Source of the DNA: Finegoldia magna
Lineage (GTDB): Bacteria > Bacillota > Clostridia > Tissierellales > Peptoniphilaceae
Assembly: GCF_018371055.1 (NCBI RefSeq)
Contig: NZ_JAGYZD010000063.1
Span: 1-7,974 of the forward strand
Length of the DNA: 7,974 nt
Direction of reading: 5' to 3'
The notes under the pieces are model-generated. The model was given only the letters and a program-made list of their open reading frames with translations, did not search any database and was not told the DNA's origin. A program made the translations under genes and the position numbers. Every line of letters starts with the position of its first letter. Position 1 is the first letter of the stretch. Of the stretch, positions 6,618 through 7,974 are shown piece by piece.

Positions 6618-7974
6618 TTATCTGATATTTCTAATGTAATTGTGAATTACATAGTTGTTGTTATATTTGCTGTATAAATTATAAGGACTGTAGATTGAAT
6701 TGATTTGAAGTTTATCTGAACTACCAAATGAAACCTTGAAATCAAATGAAGTGTTTGGATTTGATTCACACCAAGCTTTTGCTGTGAAATCTGTTGGTGA
6801 TGTCGCAGTTTGTTGTTTTATAAACATTGTTGCGACACCATTTGAATCAGTCGTTTTTGTAATTGTTTGGTCAAATCCTTTTTGATTTCTAATTCTAATA
6901 TTTAATTTTAAATTAGCAATTTTCTTGTCGTTTTCATCTGTAGCAAATATTTTAATGTTCGCTGTATCATTAAGATTGTATGACTTTTTGTCTGTTTCGA
7001 ACTTCAACTTAACAGTTTGTTTTGTTTCAGGTTTGTTTTCTGATTCTGTAACAATGAGAGTTTTGTTTGCTGAAGAATTTTTGTATCCGGTTTTTGAAAC
7101 TGTGGCTTCAATGTAGTATCTTCCTTTAGCTTTTGGTCTGAATGTGTAGTAACAATTACCGTAGCTATCAGTCTTAAATCTTTTTTCTTGTTTATTGTCA
7201 TTCTCATCAGTGATGCTTAATACTACATCAGCACCTGAAATTCTTCTTGTATTAGTCTTGCAAGTTACAGTTATCATAGAATTTTGATTCAATTTGATTT
7301 CTGTACTGTCCAAATCAACTTTAGTATCAAAAGTTGCTCTGTTATCTTTCACTTCAAAACTTACATTATCTTCGTTGGTATTTCCTTTTGAATCTGTCGC
7401 TGTAATATTTACATTATAAGTTCCAGCTTCATCTAATTCGTCAGCTTTTAAATATAGTATAGATTGTCCACGATAGTTTGTAGTCAATTCTTTTTCTATT
7501 AATTTCTTAGATGGTTTGTTAATCGTAAATTTAACTTTTGCATCTTTAATGTTTCGTTTGCTTGAATCTGTAACTATAGCGGAAATATTATTAGTATTAC
7601 CAATAGAAATTGAATTTCTGTAGACATTGGATTTAATATTTACTGCCATCTTGCTTTCTGGACTGTCACCTTCTACATAAATTACAGCAAAGTTTGAAAC
7701 GTTTGAACCGTCTTTTGATTTGGCGAATATTTTAACTTTACCTGGATTGTTGCACACAACCATAGCGTTATCTACCGATGCGATGTTTTCATCAGAACTT
7801 TCCCAAGTTATATCGCGATTTTTGGCATTTGCAGGTAATATTCTAGTATCAATTCTAAATTTGTCGCCGACTTTTGCTTTTTTATATGAAGGATACATAA
7901 TAATACTTTGAACTTTGACATCCTTGTCAACACTGTCGTCAATATTTGGCTTTTCATTTTCTAGTACGTTAACC
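6618..7974 (-). CDS. Secreted/surface protein with bacterial Ig-like domains, C-terminal part (5' truncated by window edge)
   Basis: The minus-strand frame stays open from the window edge to the stop at 6618-6620, giving 451 visible residues; the ATG at 7896-7898 is internal. From the N-terminal side there is a short Asp/Glu/Lys-rich linker, then a Big_2 (group 2 bacterial Ig-like) domain at about 7668-7930. Its hallmarks are VQSIIMYPS, KVGDKFRI, ILPANA, ITWESSDENIASVD and PGKVKIFAKSKDG. Three further Ig-like beta-sandwich repeats follow at about 7350-7649, 7047-7331 and 6723-7016, each with a central turn of the TDSNGVA type and a Y-x-x-x-A-T-like strand. The last 34 residues form a Tyr/Asn-rich tail (SIYSPYNLYS, then KYNNNYVIHNYIR). 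No LPXTG motif, C-terminal hydrophobic helix, SLH or choline-binding repeat is visible. These domains normally act as stalks or adhesive modules outside the cell. The N-terminal part, which could be an enzyme or adhesin, is not in view, so its function is unknown. Confidence 0.85.
   Translation of the reverse strand, partial: VNVLENEKPNIDDSVDKDVKVQSIIMYPSYKKAKVGDKFRIDTRILPANAKNRDITWESSDENIASVDNAMVVCNNPGKVKIFAKSKDGSNVSNFAVIYVEGDSPESKMAVNIKSNVYRNSISIGNTNNISAIVTDSSKRNIKDAKVKFTINKPSKKLIEKELTTNYRGQSILYLKADELDEAGTYNVNITATDSKGNTNEDNVSFEVKDNRATFDTKVDLDSTEIKLNQNSMITVTCKTNTRRISGADVVLSITDENDNKQEKRFKTDSYGNCYYTFRPKAKGRYYIEATVSKTGYKNSSANKTLIVTESENKPETKQTVKLKFETDKKSYNLNDTANIKIFATDENDKKIANLKLNIRIRNQKGFDQTITKTTDSNGVATMFIKQQTATSPTDFTAKAWCESNPNTSFDFKVSFGSSDKLQINSIYSPYNLYSKYNNNYVIHNYIRNIR
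6723..7649 (-). repeat. Three tandem diverged Ig-like domain repeats within the surface protein gene
   Basis: Three consecutive units of about 95-100 residues share a pattern: a strand with Asn/Thr-rich polar residues, then I-x-(D/G)-A or I-A-N-L, a lysine-rich strand, a T-(D/N)-(S/Y)-x-G turn (TNYRGQS, TDSYGNC, TDSNGVA), and a closing strand (YNVNITAT, YYIEATVS, FTAKAWCE). The units are clearly diverged at DNA level, so this is an old protein-domain duplication, not a recent nucleotide repeat. The pattern resembles the Big_1-like or subtilase C-terminal Ig domains of Firmicutes; the exact family assignment is uncertain. Confidence 0.6.

Noticed and set aside
7896..7898. ATG at 7898 (minus strand) as the start of the Ig-domain protein
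   Set aside because: The frame stays open upstream to the edge and the preceding residues (VQSII) are the first strand of the Big_2 domain, so the real start lies beyond 7974.
1..7974. CRISPR arrays, insertion sequences, tRNA/rRNA genes, riboswitches or phage genes
   Set aside because: I saw no regularly spaced direct repeats, transposase-like frames with inverted ends, tRNA-like cloverleaf sequence, or untranslated leader long enough to hold a riboswitch; almost all the sequence is coding.

Overview
The window is low-GC, mostly plus-strand DNA from a Gram-positive anaerobe-like Firmicute. RpoC lacks the large trigger-loop insertion of proteobacteria, the ECF module is the group II (shared EcfA1/EcfA2/EcfT) type followed by truA as in Firmicutes, and ribosome binding sites are strong GGAGG types. 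The fused amino-acid binding-protein/permease and the Ig-domain secreted protein would fit a Tissierellia/Peptoniphilaceae member such as Finegoldia. That genus call is an inference from protein style and memory, not a search.

Layout. (1) 2-976: C-terminal 324 residues of RNA polymerase beta' (rpoC), beginning just before the trigger helix, closed by a rho-independent terminator at 991-1017. (2) 1037-4256: ecfA1, ecfA2, ecfT and truA, packed with abutting or ATGA-overlapping junctions. (3) 4269-6579: a two-gene polar amino-acid ABC importer, a single polypeptide joining the solute-binding domain to the permease domain and its ATPase, which overlap by 11 bases. The gap after truA is only 12 bases, so 1037-6579 reads as one six-gene transcription unit. 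(4) 6584-6613: a perfect 13-bp hairpin that can serve as a bidirectional terminator. (5) 6618-7974, minus strand: the C-terminal part of a secreted, multi-Ig-domain protein whose 5' end lies beyond the right edge.

How the genes work together: EcfA1/EcfA2/EcfT form the energising module for vitamin or metal uptake. Their substrate-binding S components are not in the window and are presumably encoded elsewhere. TruA modifies tRNA anticodon arms. The amino-acid importer needs both of its genes to be complete (binding domain plus membrane domain, then ATPase).

I do not see an undescribed defence, mobile or RNA-based system here. No CRISPR, IS, tRNA, rRNA or riboswitch was recognised. The less ordinary points are the gene neighbourhood (rpoC next to ecf-truA, and truA next to an amino-acid importer instead of rplM-rpsI), the lack of an obvious promoter for the six-gene unit, the fused transporter, and the Ig-domain protein with no visible surface anchor.
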